Translations under genes and position numbers: made by a program
Origin: Termitomyces sp. T153
Taxonomy: Eukaryota; Basidiomycota; Agaricomycetes; Agaricales; Lyophyllaceae
DNA length: 64,000 bases
Assembly: GCA_018296165.2 (NCBI GenBank)
Contig: JACKQL020000003.1
Coordinates: 1,240,001 to 1,304,000, forward strand
Direction: 5' to 3'
The notes under the pieces: model-generated
Told to the model about the DNA's origin: nothing
What the model saw: the letters and a program-made list of their open reading frames with translations, nothing else
The model's database searches: none
In this document: one piece after another, positions 10,861-21,884 of the stretch
Layout of the letters: each line of letters begins with the position of its first letter
How positions within the stretch are numbered: the stretch's first letter is position 1

Positions 10861-12371
10861 GTGGTTCCAGGTAAGTTAGCCATTATATACAGATATGACA
10901 TTGATGCTGATGAAATGATAATTTTAGGGAATAGACTGTTGCAAAAAGAAACAGATTATGATGTTGAGGAGTTGAAGAGAAGAGTGGATGAAAACAAGGC
11001 CAGATTTAATGGTGAACAGCTGGGGGCCTTCAATGAAGTTATGGACTCTGTGGACAACAACTTGGGCAAGATGATATTCATTCACAGTGCAGGTGGATGT
11101 GGCAAAACATTTGTCTGCAACACTTTGGCTTCTACTATTCAGTCCAATGGAGATATGGCATTATGTGTAGCATCATCTGGGATTGCTGCCTTATTGCTGG
11201 AGGGTGGTAGAACTGCACATTCAAGGTTCAAAATCCCCATTCCTGCTCTGGATACATCTATTGCCAATATTGAAAGAGGAACTCAATTGTCTCAACTCTT
11301 ACTCTGGACCAAAGTTGTCATCTGGGATAAAGTTCCAATACAACACAAAAATGCCATTGACTCTGTGGATCAAGAGTTCAGAGACATCCTGTAAAAGGAT
11401 GTTTCTTTCAGTGGAGTGACTGTGGTGTTTGGAGGAGTTTGGCAAACTCTCCCAGTTATCTAATGAGGATTCAAGCAGCAGATGATTGCTGCTTCTCTCA
11501 AAAGGGGATGACTTTGGGATCAGATTCAAGTCCACTACTTGGTTCAAAATATGAGATTGGATCAGACTCCTGATAACATTGCTCATGCAGTTTGGTTATT
11601 AGATATTGGTGCTGAAAGAAACCTTGGGCCTGGAGAAACAGTACAACTTCTAGAAACCATGATCTGTGATGACAATTCTGTTACTGGATTGATCTCTTCC
11701 ACTTATCCTCATATTGATCACCATCAAGATGATCAATATGACTTGGACCATACCATTCTTTCTGGCAAGAACTCTGATGTAGAGGATATCAACTCAGAAG
11801 TTCTGCAGAAATGTCTAGAAGAAGAGAAAATCTTGCAGAGTGCAGACTCTATTATATCTGATGATGGGAATTCTAATGGCTTTAGATTGTATCCAATGGA
11901 ATACCTCAACTCTCTCAGAGCCAGCAATTTGCTTTTGGCTAAATTGGCTCTGAAGATTGGTGTTCCTGTCATGCTGCTCAGAAATCTGGATACAACCAAA
12001 GGACTTTGCAATAGGACAAGAATGATTGTAACCCACATCAGCACCAGAGTTCTTAGATGTAAGATCATCAGTGGGGATGCCAAGTTTGCAGAATCAATTG
12101 TTTTGATTTCAAAAATGAACATGGATATTTCTGAAGAAGATTTACCAATCCTATTGTGCAGGAGACAATTCCCAGTTTAATTGGCCTTTGCTATGACAAT
12201 CAACAAGTCTCAGACCTTCAATCAGGAGTTTTTGCACATGGCCAACTTTATGTTGCACTCTCTTGGTGCACATCAGGAGATTGTAACAAAGTGATTTTGG
12301 ACCCAGAAAACACATCAAGAAAGACTGCAAATATTGTCTATCAAGAAATTTTAAATGGTTTACAAATGTAA
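10861..12371 (+). pseudogene. Helitron PIF1-family helicase domain
   Basis: Same frame as the Rep part. Walker A reads SAGGCGKTF (about 11,085-11,112) and is intact. Walker B, normally DEAPM in this family, reads DKVPI (11,327-11,341), so the catalytic Glu is Lys, consistent with G-to-A change. Further motifs are GGVWQTLPVI (normally GGDFRQxLPV), YLNSLRASNLLL and PVMLLRNLDTTKGLCNRTR (PIF1 LRNLDxxxGLCNGTR). Stops occur at 11,392-11,394, 11,461-11,463 and 12,178-12,180. A frameshift near 12,215 moves the last motif ([10 protein letters not shown]) into another frame, which ends at 12,371. Confidence 0.88.
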
Positions 12372-12654
12372 GTGTGACTTTTTTTGGATTGAAGCAACAA
12401 ATTGCTAACTTCTATGAACTTCAGCACCTAATGTATATAACTGGACCATGTAGTATAGATATTCTTAATAGTTTACAAATGTAAGCATGACAGTTTAAAT
12501 AATTGTTTGGTTAGTACTAACTTTTTTAATTTTCAGCATCTCTAATATTTACCAGTGGACATTGTAGTATTTTGTTAATAATGTAATATAGATACATGAT
12601 TGGTTTATACTCAAAATCTCAGTGTATTGAATTGTCAGAGAAAAGCAACATTTA

Positions 12655-13005
12655 GTCAACAAAATACAAAGACCTAACCAAACAAAGCAAGGTTGAGTCT
12701 GGGACTTGGCATTGAATTAACAAATACAAAGGCCTAACTGAACAAAGTGAGGTTGGGTCTGGGACTTAGCATTGAGTTGAAAATACAAAGACCTAACCAA
12801 ATGAAGTGAGGCTGAGTCTGGGACCAAGCATTAAGTTTGAAATACAAGGACCTAGCCAAACAAAGTGAGGTTAGGCCTGGGATTAAGCATTGAGTTTGAA
12901 ATACAAGGACATAACTAAATGAAGTGAGGTTGGGTCTGAGACTAAGCATTGAGTAGAATATCAAGGACTTAACCTAACAAAGTAAGGTTGGGTCTGGGAT
13001 GAAGC
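12655..13005 (+). repeat. 59-bp minisatellite, six units, Helitron 3' end
   Basis: Six imperfect units of about 59 bp. Each contains a core like AAATACAAAGACCTAACC, then GTGAGGTTGGGTCTGGGAC and AGCATTGAGTT. The same units occur in lower number at 325-470 (+), 35,495-35,640 (-) and 36,655-36,780 (-), always next to the terminal hairpin, so the repeat is a structural part of the Helitron 3' end and varies in copy number. Confidence 0.85.
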
Positions 13006-13007
13006 AA

Positions 13008-13045
13008 GAGCTATAGGCCCATACTGAAGGCATGGACTATAGCTC
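13008..13045 (+). repeat. Helitron 3' terminal hairpin, copy B
   Basis: GAGCTATAGGCCCATACTGAAGG... pairs with CATGGACTATAGCTC. It sits directly after the minisatellite. Rightward sequence is not shared with the other copies, so the element ends at or just after base 13,045. Confidence 0.65.
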
Positions 13046-13121
13046 ATCCATATACACCACTCAACTTTGAGTATATAAGTGACACTGGTTTCTTCTTGGA
13101 TTTGAAATCAGAATTTGGAGG

Positions 13122-13451
13122 ATGGAGCCCATTGATGTAGATAGAATCCCTGTAAATATGAAGAGAAAAGATGCAAAAAGATGCTGCAGCCACACTGCTG
13201 ATAGGAGAAATGAGAGTACACTGTGGCGCCAGGAAAATGGATGCACTGGATTCCCAACTCCTGCCAGAAGGCCTCTGGTAGCAGAAATAGGTATATATTG
13301 GACCATTGGCAGCCACTGCTGGAAGGCCTCTGGCAGTGGAAAGAGGTATACACTGGACCACCAGGAAAAAGTGTTGCATCCACATGAATCTCCAAAAAAA
13401 ATTAAAGCTACAAAACATTTAAAGCCATCAGATGTTATGTGGAATAGCTGA
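13122..13451 (+). CDS. hypothetical 109-residue ORF with internal duplication
   Basis: Open frame from an ATG at 13,122, downstream of a TATATAAG at 13,072. It has no recognised domain. It is basic and cysteine/tryptophan-containing, and bases 13,262-13,319 and 13,320-13,375 are an imperfect 58-bp direct repeat encoding RRPLVAEIGIYWT and KASGSGKRYTLD. It lies just outside the Helitron end. It may be a chance open frame in repeat DNA. Confidence 0.2.
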   Translation: MEPIDVDRIPVNMKRKDAKRCCSHTADRRNESTLWRQENGCTGFPTPARRPLVAEIGIYWTIGSHCWKASGSGKRYTLDHQEKVLHPHESPKKIKATKHLKPSDVMWNS

Positions 13452-13489
13452 AATCAAATAGAAAAAATCAATCATTACAAATTGCTAGG

Positions 13490-13568
13490 TCAAGGAAGGG
13501 AGTTGAACTCTAGGCCTGACAATTGGAGTGTGGCTTAACCAACATTCCAACCACTGATCCATGGTAGC
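13490..13568 (-). repeat. tRNA-like SINE unit 1
   Basis: The reverse complement is tRNA-sized (79 nt) with an A-box-like CCATGGATCAGTGG (13,551-13,564) and a B-box-like GAGTTCAACTCC (13,499-13,510), compared with the consensus GGTTCGAxTCC. CG is lost, as everywhere in this region. It is not a functional tRNA: no convincing acceptor pairing, and related sequence recurs nearby. Confidence 0.5.
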
Positions 13569-14163
13569 TTACAATAACATGTCATTATAGGCATTTGCTG
13601 GAACAAACAATTGGCAATTAAAATGATGACTAAAAAACCTTTTACTAACTATGAATCGATCAAAAGCCTTTGATTGAGGTCTATGTAAGTGACTCGACCC
13701 TCAATCAACCCTTGACACATCATGTCACACCTCTTTGGCCATATCACACTTGCTTGGTCACTCATTGACAATGGCCTCATTGTCTTCTCCCTACCATTGT
13801 TTGACATCATATATTAGTTCTAGCTATGCTTAACTTTCTCTTATCCTGCTTCCTTTCCTTACTCATACAGAGCTCATCAGTCCTTTGGACTTGGCTTTTT
13901 GATTCTCCTGCCCCTCTTATCCACTTTCCCCTCTTATGTCATTCATTTCTCATAGCACTTATTTTGTAAAGTACTTTGCCCATGCTGGCTTGAGTCCAGT
14001 TTCCCTCTTGGGATCCATGCAAGAGAGCAAGGGCAACCAAATAGATTCTATTTGCTTACAATCACATGGGACTATCTAAGTCATGCTTCAAACCAAAAGG
14101 AACTCTGGCTTTACCTCCTCTCCTCACTCACCTTCTCCTATCCACAGTTGTGAGCCAATATAG

Positions 14164-14865
14164 ACAGAATGTTAAGCAAGGAATTCAAACTCTCAACCAG
14201 ACAGGTGGTTGAACTAGAATGATGATCAATCCAGACTACTAAAGTATAGTGCTTTGGAAAGATAAGCCAGCTACAAGCATGTGTTGTAGCAAACAGTGAA
14301 CAATTAAAAACAAATTTACAGACAACAAATGTTAAGCAAGAGATTCAAACCCTCAATCTGAGCACATAAGACTGCAAACATTAGCAGAGCTCTAACATTC
14401 TAACCCATTAAATCACAAGGGCCTGTTATGTCAGGCAATTTAATCATGAAACAAACAATGGTTGATTAAACTCATGACTAAAAAAAAGTTTCCATATCAG
14501 AATGTTAAGCAAGGAATTTGAACACTCAGCCTGAGCATATGAGGCTGTAGAGATCAGTAGACCTCTAACATTCAAACCCATTAAGCCATAGGGGCCTGCT
14601 ATATCAAGCAAATTAAGAGCATCTCTGAAGCACTGCAGCAATCAAGGATTTGGCAGGTAGCCAGCCTGAATATCCAAACCATGAGAGTATTTTGCTTCAG
14701 AGTGTGCCTGAACATTGGTTAGAGCATAGGAGAAAAAGTGCAATAAATAAAGACCAAATCAGTAGGCAATTGTCAGATCAGGGATTTGAACCCTCATTCT
14801 GACAAGGAGAAGCATAACCTTATAGCACTTTGAACCACTGAGCCATGATACTGTCCCAAGAATGA
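14164..14865 (-). repeat. cluster of four tRNA-derived SINE-like units
   Basis: Four related units on the minus strand at about 14,171-14,272, 14,330-14,434, 14,502-14,608 and 14,772-14,860. In reverse complement each has an A-box-like segment (for example TGGCTTAATGGGTTTGAA, or CATGGCTCAGTGG in the last) and, about 55-60 nt later, a B-box-like segment (GGGTTTGAATC, GGTTCAAATCCC). Three share the trailing motif CTTGCTTAACAT. Spacing between the second and third is about 170 bp, suggesting head-to-tail SINE insertions or a tandem array. Divergence among units is high. Confidence 0.5.
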
Positions 14866-15129
14866 TATTTTCACCAATCATCTACAGAGTGCCCAAATCA
14901 TTGGCATTGTCATCTCCACCAGGCTTACAATGGATAAATGGTTCTGTAACAGCTTTTTGCCCCTACAAAAATGCTTCTGTGATAGCCTCTCATGCCTAAC
15001 ACTTTGACAGATTTCAACAAATATCTATGCAGACAAACTGAGAGCTTTTGAACAGAAATGCTTCTGTAACAGATATGCTTTTGTGACAGGATCTAGTGAC
15101 AGACAAAAAAATCAACAATGGAGCAGCCT

Positions 15130-15297
15130 AAAGAGTTATATGACAGCACACACTGGCTAACAGAACCACTTTTTGCAACAGATGTCATATAGCAATGGAA
15201 AGCAGAGACAATGAAAAGAGTTATATAATAGCACATACCAGCTAATGGAACTACTTTTTACAATGGATGTGATATAGCAATGGAAAGCAGACAGTGG
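15130..15297 (+). repeat. 85-bp direct duplication
   Basis: Two consecutive copies (from 15,130 and 15,214), each running from AAAGAGTTATAT to ATATAGCAATGGAAAGCAG. Non-coding. It lies upstream of the second copy of the unrecognised repeated protein. Confidence 0.75.
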
Positions 15298-15544
15298 ACA
15301 TCCACTGATACCATTGACAACAGTACAATATACAACTTCTGCAAACAAAGAGGGCAGTCAAAGATGTCCACTCAAAGTATTTATGACAACACATTCTGAC
15401 ATTGCAATGGCACTATTGCAGACAGAACATTGTTAACTTCTGCTACAATGTAGAGGACTCTGTTGGACATAAAGTATATAATACAAAGCATGTTCTGCTA
15501 CAATGCCTGACACATGCACTTATAGGGCCTTACTCTGTAAACTC

Positions 15545-16960
15545 AAATAGCTATAGCTGATTCTGAAGTTCATTTGGAGGAGCTGGGCTAAGCTTACCAT
15601 GAGGGAACAGATACATGCCACTCCTCATTCAGGAAATCCATCAGATTTTCTTTTACACCACTTCAGACTTTAGAGACCACACCATGCAGTATATCATGGA
15701 GGTTGACTTTAGGAGAGTTGGAAACATTTCTTAGAGGGGATTGCCATTGGCAACTAGTCCTCTTGCCTTCATATTCATTGGCCATGCTTGGCATGAGGGG
15801 TGGGACTTAATCAAGTCCTGATCAGCCATCACTTTGACATCAGCATGTGGGCACAGTACATTCTGCACTACAGCTATCCAAGTTCACAGAACCTATATTC
15901 AGATATAGCCATCAATGCATCATTACATGTGGACTGATGCTTGGTCTTTGGATATGTATTGGATTGGGCACTTGTCCTGACTATACTGCATGCACAAACA
16001 GCCTCTATGAGGCTGTTTGCTATGGTGGCTGCTCAACCTTGTCTCTGTTGGAGTGCAGTTGACAACTATTGTGCTTATGTAGAGAGTTTACTCCTTTTTC
16101 TCCCTACACTTTTACTCTGTATAGGTTGCAAGTGCTGCCTATGCAAATTAACAACCTCAGTGAGACAGAGGTGATACTTCACCTGCTAGCAAACTATGTG
16201 CCTCCTGCCTGGATGAATCATCCATATACCTATGGTATATGCTTTTTCAATCACCACTGGTCAGGGCATGTGTTACATATGAACCTGTTCACAATGGTTG
16301 ACAATGAACACCATTGTCAACTCCAGACCATCAGTGTGCTCCCTGCTTTGGAGGGGTACAATGGGTAGTATGCTCTCACTGCTGACAATCAGGAGTGCTT
16401 CTGAGTGCTCCTGCAACTCTACAAGAGCTGTGGTTACTTCCCACTCAGTGCAGCTGAATAGCTGCACTATAGTGAAGTGGCCATCTTCACTCACCTCCTG
16501 CATTGTCCTGTGGAGGTGGTGAGAGCATTCCTTACAGAAGTGAAGAAGCCATCTTCCATAGTTTCTCCACCAAATACAGCTCCAACTGAGGAGGGGCCCT
16601 CTTTGTTAGTGGCCTTGACCACTACCAACCAGCCACAACCTCTATTGTGTCCTCTTAGGACACACCTATAGAGGAGTTTATAGAACTGAACTATGCCAAT
16701 GACTCTTTGGTGCTCATGAACCCCTACCCAGACACAACTTCACAAGTTGTTTCTAGCCCCTCAGATGCAGCCATAGCTAATGTTGCTACTCTTGCCATTC
16801 CTGAGGCTGAACTAAGTAGCTTCAGTGATATGGATAATGCTGTAGCTTCAGTAATATGGATAATGCTGTACTAGAGCACTGGCCAGACATTGTGAGCAAT
16901 GAGAAAGTGGTAGCTTCAAAGGTAAATGGATGAATAGGTGGGATGAATTACCAGAGGTGT
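15545..16960 (+). pseudogene. unrecognised repeated protein, C-terminal part (copy 2)
   Basis: Plus-strand homologue of 2,290-3,640 (-). Matching landmarks are the Trp/Gln-containing start near 15,700, YVLDWALVLTILHAQTASMRLFAMVAAQPCL (15,940-16,035 region), the PPAW...Y block near 16,200, and a Ser/Thr-rich tail with EEGPSLLVALTTT. Frames shift several times, so it is dead. Downstream is non-coding sequence, a purine-rich tract and an LTR at 17,211, suggesting it was the 3'-most coding part of an LTR element. Function unknown. Confidence 0.5.
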
Positions 16961-17194
16961 TCATTAATCAAATTGGAAAAAAGAACATAGGCTCACTGAG
17001 TGCCCACCCTGCCACCTAGCACAGTTGGGCAGCACACTGGGATGGTACTATGTCTATCTTAGCAAGTAAGACTACTTGGTCTTACCACTATTCTAATATA
17101 GGGATCTGTGCTTGGATTCTAGTGAGACTCACAGGTGAGATGCCATACCCCACCCCCTTATTTGTGTTCTGATTGTTTGTGAGTCTGTTGATAG

Positions 17195-17210
17195 ACTCAA
17201 AAAGGGAGTA
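17195..17210 (+). promoter_or_regulatory. polypurine tract before the 3' LTR
   Basis: AAAAAGGGAGTA lies directly in front of the TGTAAC start of the LTR. This is the place and composition expected for a plus-strand primer of an LTR retrotransposon, and it marks the LTR as the 3' one. Confidence 0.5.
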
Positions 17211-17429
17211 TGTAACAGAGTGCCCATTACTCCTCAGGGGAAATACTCTTTAATATTGATTTACTTATGTTATTATTAAGTAGCATTACCTGATGCTACC
17301 TTTAAATACTTGTATTGTAATTAGATAAGGCAGTGCTTTACTTCATACTTCATAGACAAGACTAATCAATTGGTTTTGACTTATGAGGTGTGAACTGTAA
17401 GCTGTGCAAACCATAACAGAAACATTACA
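17211..17429 (+). repeat. LTR of Gypsy family X, 219 bp
   Basis: Starts TGTAACAG and ends GAAACATTACA. It matches 25,102-25,318 (+) and 52,576-52,794 (-); the latter is also 219 bp. No target duplication is visible. The sequence following it differs from that following the 25,318 LTR, as expected for a 3' LTR. Confidence 0.8.
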
Positions 17430-17529
17430 ACTTCAAAGTATAGTAGTTCAAGATGATGAAACTTGCAGCTCCCATCATAATATACAGGTTCTAAAGTGGG
17501 CTAAAGCAGGCAAAAAAGTGACAGTCATA

Positions 17530-18131
17530 AGTGGGCAGAGGGCAGTGAAGGAGAAGAGGAGCATGTAAGCTTCTCCAGATAATTTTGCCAGCCCAACAAA
17601 GTGTGTTAATGCTTTGTTGGGCTTTTAAGAATGTGGGAAGTGGCATTTGGACACCTTCCATGAGCTCTGGAGCAGCCATGAGTAGGCAGAGGGTGGTGGA
17701 GGAGGAGAGGGGTATAGTAAGTCCCCCCAGACAATTTTGCTGCAATAAAGTGTGTTGATGCTTTATTGGGCTTCAAGGAATATAGAAGGTGGCATTTGAA
17801 TGCCTTTTGTGAATTCTGGGGCAGCTACAAGCAGGCAGAGGGCAGTAGAGGAGAGGAGAGGCATAGTAAGCCCCCTCAAACAATTTTGCTGGCCCAAAAA
17901 AGCATGTTGATGCTTTGGGCTTCAAGGAATATGGGAGTTGGCATTTGGATACTTCCTATAAGTCCGGAGGCACCTTTGAGTAGGCAGAGAGCAATGGAGG
18001 AGGGGAGGGGCATAGTAAGCCTCCCTAGACAATTTTTCCAGCTGAACAAAGCATGTTGATGCTTTGTTATGCTTCAAGGAACATGGGAGGTGGCATTTAA
18101 ATGCTTCTCATGGGTCTTGGGGCAGCTGCAA
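17530..18131 (+). repeat. 150-bp tandem repeat, about four units
   Basis: Units start at about 17,577, 17,729, 17,880 and 18,028, with a partial one before. Each contains GACAATTTTGCTGGCCCAAC, a TGGCATTTGGATGCC-like segment and GGCAGAGGGCAGTGGAGGAG. The first unit has a perfect 11-bp inverted repeat, GCCCAACAAAG...CTTTGTTGGGC, around a 10-base loop; later units are partly degraded. Short open frames across it are by-products of the repeat. Confidence 0.85.
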
Positions 18132-18139
18132 GTGTTAGG

Positions 18140-18780
18140 GGATATCCCATTTCCCCTCTGTCCTGTTTTCCCTCCTTATGATTTTCCTTTATCCTCCTTT
18201 GCTTTCTCTGTCTTCTGTTTCTAGTTTCAGCCTTCAGGCTGCACCAGTTCTCTGTCTGTAATTCAGATAAGTGTCACTCTTCCACATGGCCTTTATTAGA
18301 CTCCCAGACTGTTTCCTTTATTCCAAGACAACTGCTCATTGCAAGCCTCCCATCTTTGGGCCACAAGTACCCTCTATCAAGCTAAGGGCTATCTTTTGGT
18401 TATATCTGTATGTGGTCACATGCTGGAAGCCTGGAGATCAAGACCATTTACAATGGATTTTTGCCTTTTAATTGGATTTTGGATTTGGTTGTTGTTAGGT
18501 GTTTTTTCTAGAAGCTCTAAAGCAAATTTTTTAAACACCAGCATTGGAGATCTTTAGACTTGTTCTTTTTGGATCTCTCTTTGCCAAGTGAATAGCTAAA
18601 ACTATAGAACTTCTTGTAGATGCTAAATAGACTTTGAATCTCCTTCTGTCAGTTGTGTAACTGAGCTACAGCCTTCAGAAGTTGCTCTTACAATATTGTT
18701 TGCTGGGAGTAAAGCTCTATACTACCACAGCATTTGGTTCTTTAAAAGGTCTCTCCTCTACTAGTATCTTAGTACTTCCT
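18140..18780. other. no gene seen
   Basis: Pyrimidine-rich stretch between the tandem repeat and a Gypsy gag start. It could be the decayed LTR/leader of the downstream element, but I cannot match it to the 30,294 and 33,867 LTRs. Confidence 0.3.
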
Positions 18781-18791
18781 GTGCTCCTCCT

Positions 18792-21700
18792 ATGACTCAA
18801 CCAGCCCCTCCAGCCCCTCCTCCTGATGCTTCAAGCCCCTAGGACAATGCTTAGAGTTGTTTGCTATCCCTAGAGACACAGATTCAACTTACTCAAGCTT
18901 CCTTTACCTTCTACACTGCTGAACTTACTAAACTCTGTCAATCCAGTAAAGCAGTGTCCTTCTCTCTCACCAGGCCCTCCTAGAACACCTCTTGGACCCC
19001 CAGCAGCTGCAGGAAGGTTTTCTTTTGCACTAAGTTCAGATTTTTCAGCATCCTGCTTCAAACTTCCTCACACTGTGCTCTCTGATGTCTTTGATAGGGA
19101 CTGTAGAGTTGAGAAGTGTTTTTTCCAGTCTTGCATCACCTATATCTAGTTGAGTGGTGAAGCCTTTGCTTCTAATGCCTTGAAATTTGCCTGGGTCCTC
19201 TCCTACATAAAGGTGGGCTGAGGCTTGACCTATGTATTGCGCATCTTTTGATCCCCAGGAGAAGTAGAGAGTTTCTCTGGCTGGATGGAGTTTGAGAAGG
19301 AGTTCTGAGCCAAGTTATTTCTCCTTAGCCCTGCCAAGACCACAGCTCTTTCCCTTCAAGACCAAAATCAGTATGGTCAAGAGAAGTAGTCACTTGACAA
19401 ATACATTGACTCATTCCATGCCTTAGTTGAACAGGCTGAATATTCAGATAGTTTGCAACTCTGCCTAACCTTCTATGATGGACTCCACTCCTCTCTCATG
19501 GATCATATCAACAGTATGGCTGAGAAGTGCTTAGATAATGAGCATGTTGACACCTGGTACAAGGTAGCATGTAAGCAGTGGCAGTTGATAGAACTGCCAT
19601 ATGAGCTATAGCAGATGCAACCCTTGATGGCTCCTTTTTCTTGTGGCAGGTTCACTCTCTAAGCTCCCCCTTCCATGCAAGCTCCTGCAGCTCCACAAGC
19701 AGGTGCAACTCTCCCTGTTTCCTTTTATGTTGCTCACTTCTGTGCTTCCATATGCTTCCTACCCCAGGGAGTTCCAATGGATATTGATGCCTCCTAACAG
19801 CAATTCTCTACTCCTTTATTGTGTTGATGCTATAGAAAGGCTGGTCACTTTGCCTATTACTGTCCTCAAGAGCTGTAAGTCTCCTATCTGTCTGTACCAG
19901 AGCAAAAAGAGCTGCTCATCCAACTCCTAGCAGCCCAGGATGCAACAGGAATGCCCTCTCCTAACATGTTTATAGCTGTCCCCTCCAATGAGGCAGCTAA
20001 TATATTGGAGGAGGTTCCTGCAGAGTTGGAGAAGGATTTTTAAAAAGGCAACAAATGACTTATATGCCCCCATTGCCTAGTGCTAATCATTTTGCTTCCC
20101 TGTCTGTAGAATCAAATATATCTGTTGCTGCCTTTGATACTATGCCCAAAATAATAAGCCTCTCCTCAGACATACAAACTCCCTCCCCAGCTAAAGTCTC
20201 TGCTAGAAACACACCTCCTAACCCATGCCTCCAGATTCCTGCATGGAAACACCATTTCTCCTATTGTTACATTGTTGCTTTCACCCCTTTCACCAACTCT
20301 TCAAAGCTATAGGTAGAAATCTAGACAATGGACACTCAGCAGACCTAAAGTGTAGTTGCCCTGCTCAACAGTGGCACAATGAGCCTCTTCCTTGACACAG
20401 ACTATGTGCAATGACATCATCTCACCACTTGCCCCCTATCCTGTCCTATCCCTGTGTACAATGTAAATGGCATGCTCAATAAAGCTCGCTCTATTCACTC
20501 TGTGGTGAACCTGGTCCTCCATTACCAAGATCACTTTGAAGAAGCTGCTTTTGCCATCACTAGTTTGAGGAAACAAGACATGATCTTGGGGTTCACTTGG
20601 TTATGTGAACACAACTCTGAGATTGAGTGGACCAAGGGTGAAGTGAAGAAGAGCCACTGATCTTGTTGTTGCATGAATTGTGCCAAAGAAGCCTGTAAGA
20701 AACATAGAGCAATAGTTTGTGAGTGTGCTGCTGTGCATGCCTGTCATGCTGGGCATCTCTCTCATGCTGATCTTGACCTCCTGAATCCCTCCTCTCTGGC
20801 ATTTCTTCATAAAGAGGCCCTCTATGAGGATGTCTGAGGTGTTGGGTGTAAACCTCAGGAGAAAGATGAATGCAAAGGAAAATCTACCAGTACTCTGGAC
20901 CCAGAGTCTTCAGACAAAACTATTGAGATAGGTAATAGGATCTCAACTACAACTCTCTGATCCCCTCCTAAAGTAACAGAGATTTAGGCCAGTCAAACCA
21001 CTTTTCAACATCTGGCTGAGGCATTTGTGGCAAACTCCTAGCCCAAGCCTTTTTGTAGTACAGTTTCCAATTGCCTCTACAATTTGGAGAATGTATTCTC
21101 CAAGGCAGCCTTTGATTTACTTCTATTTGATTCACTTTTAAAGCACAAGCAGTGGGATCATGCCATTGAGCTGATACCAGATGCAGAACTCTCCAGCTGC
21201 AAAGTTTATCTATTTGTGCCCCATGAGCAGGATGAGCTGGACACATTACTACAGAAGAAATTTTGCTCTAGATGAATACAACCTTCTAAGTTTCTAATGG
21301 CCTTCCAAGTCTTTTTCATTCAGAAGGATGGGTCTCTTTGGTGGGTTCAGATCTATTGAGACTTGAATGCAATGATAGTGAAGAATTGCTATTCCCTGCC
21401 ACTCATCTTTACATTTCAACAACCTTTGAGGTGCATTTACTTCACCAAGTTGGACATTCATTAGGGCCACAACAATGTGTGCATCAAAGAAGGAGATGAG
21501 TGAAAGGCAGCATTCCAAACTAATTGTGAACTCTTTGAACCTCTAGTAATGTTCTTTGGTCTCACAAATAGCCCAGCCACTTCAGACTATGATGAATGAC
21601 ATCTTCTGTAATCTGAAGGTGTCATTTGCATGTATCTTGACAATATTCTCATCTACACAAAAATCTTGAAAGAGAATTGCCAGGTTACACACATTGTCTT

Positions 21701-21878
21701 GGAGCTCTGCCAACACCAGCTCTATTTCAAGCCTGAGAAGTGTGAATTTGAGCAGACTAAGGTGAAGTACCTAAGTTTGATCATCTTACATGAAATGGCC
21801 AGAATGGACCCTATTAAAGTGGCAGGTGTAGCAGAATGGCCTAAACCAAGTAATAAAAAGAAAGTGTCTTGCTTGTGA
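18792..21878 (+). pseudogene. Gypsy family Z gag-protease-RT remnant
   Basis: Gag starts at the ATG at 18,792 (MTQPAPPAPPPD). The capsid region 19,170-19,610 is readable across stops, with ALKFAWVLSYIK, LDKYIDSFHALVEQAEY and LCLTFYDGLHSSL. A zinc knuckle near 19,825 has Tyr for the second Cys and an internal TGA. Protease is at 20,340-20,660, with LLNSG for the catalytic DSG (D to N) and DMILGFTWL at its end. The RT N-terminal block 21,084-21,275 reads WDHAIELIPDAELSSCKVY. The palm follows near 21,430, with YLDNILIY at 21,630 (second Asp lost). It stops abruptly at about 21,878 where unrelated, oppositely directed sequence begins. Confidence 0.85.
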
Positions 21879-21884
21879 ATAATT

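Larger units (their letters stand above)
7021..13045 (+). mobile_element. autonomous-type Helitron (RepHel), degenerate
   Basis: A rolling-circle DNA transposon. Order on the plus strand: glycine-rich and Gln-rich N-terminal coding segment, Helitron-like N-terminal domain, HUH Rep nuclease, PIF1-family helicase, 3' untranslated tail (12,372-12,650), 59-bp minisatellite (12,655-13,005) and terminal hairpin (13,008-13,045). The left edge abuts a cut Gypsy RT at about 7,020. I cannot identify a TC 5' terminus with certainty. The single coding frame carries at least four in-frame stops plus a late frameshift, so it cannot move by itself. A partial 3' copy lies at 36,609-36,870 (-). Confidence 0.85.

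Noticed and set aside
12655..13005. CRISPR-like or LTR interpretation of the 59-bp repeats
   Set aside because: The units are contiguous, with no unique spacers. They recur only beside the hairpin and have no TG..CA ends or paired copy flanking a coding unit.
13490..14865. Functional tRNA genes
   Set aside because: Box motifs are degenerate, cloverleaf pairing is not convincing, and several near-copies share non-tRNA tails.
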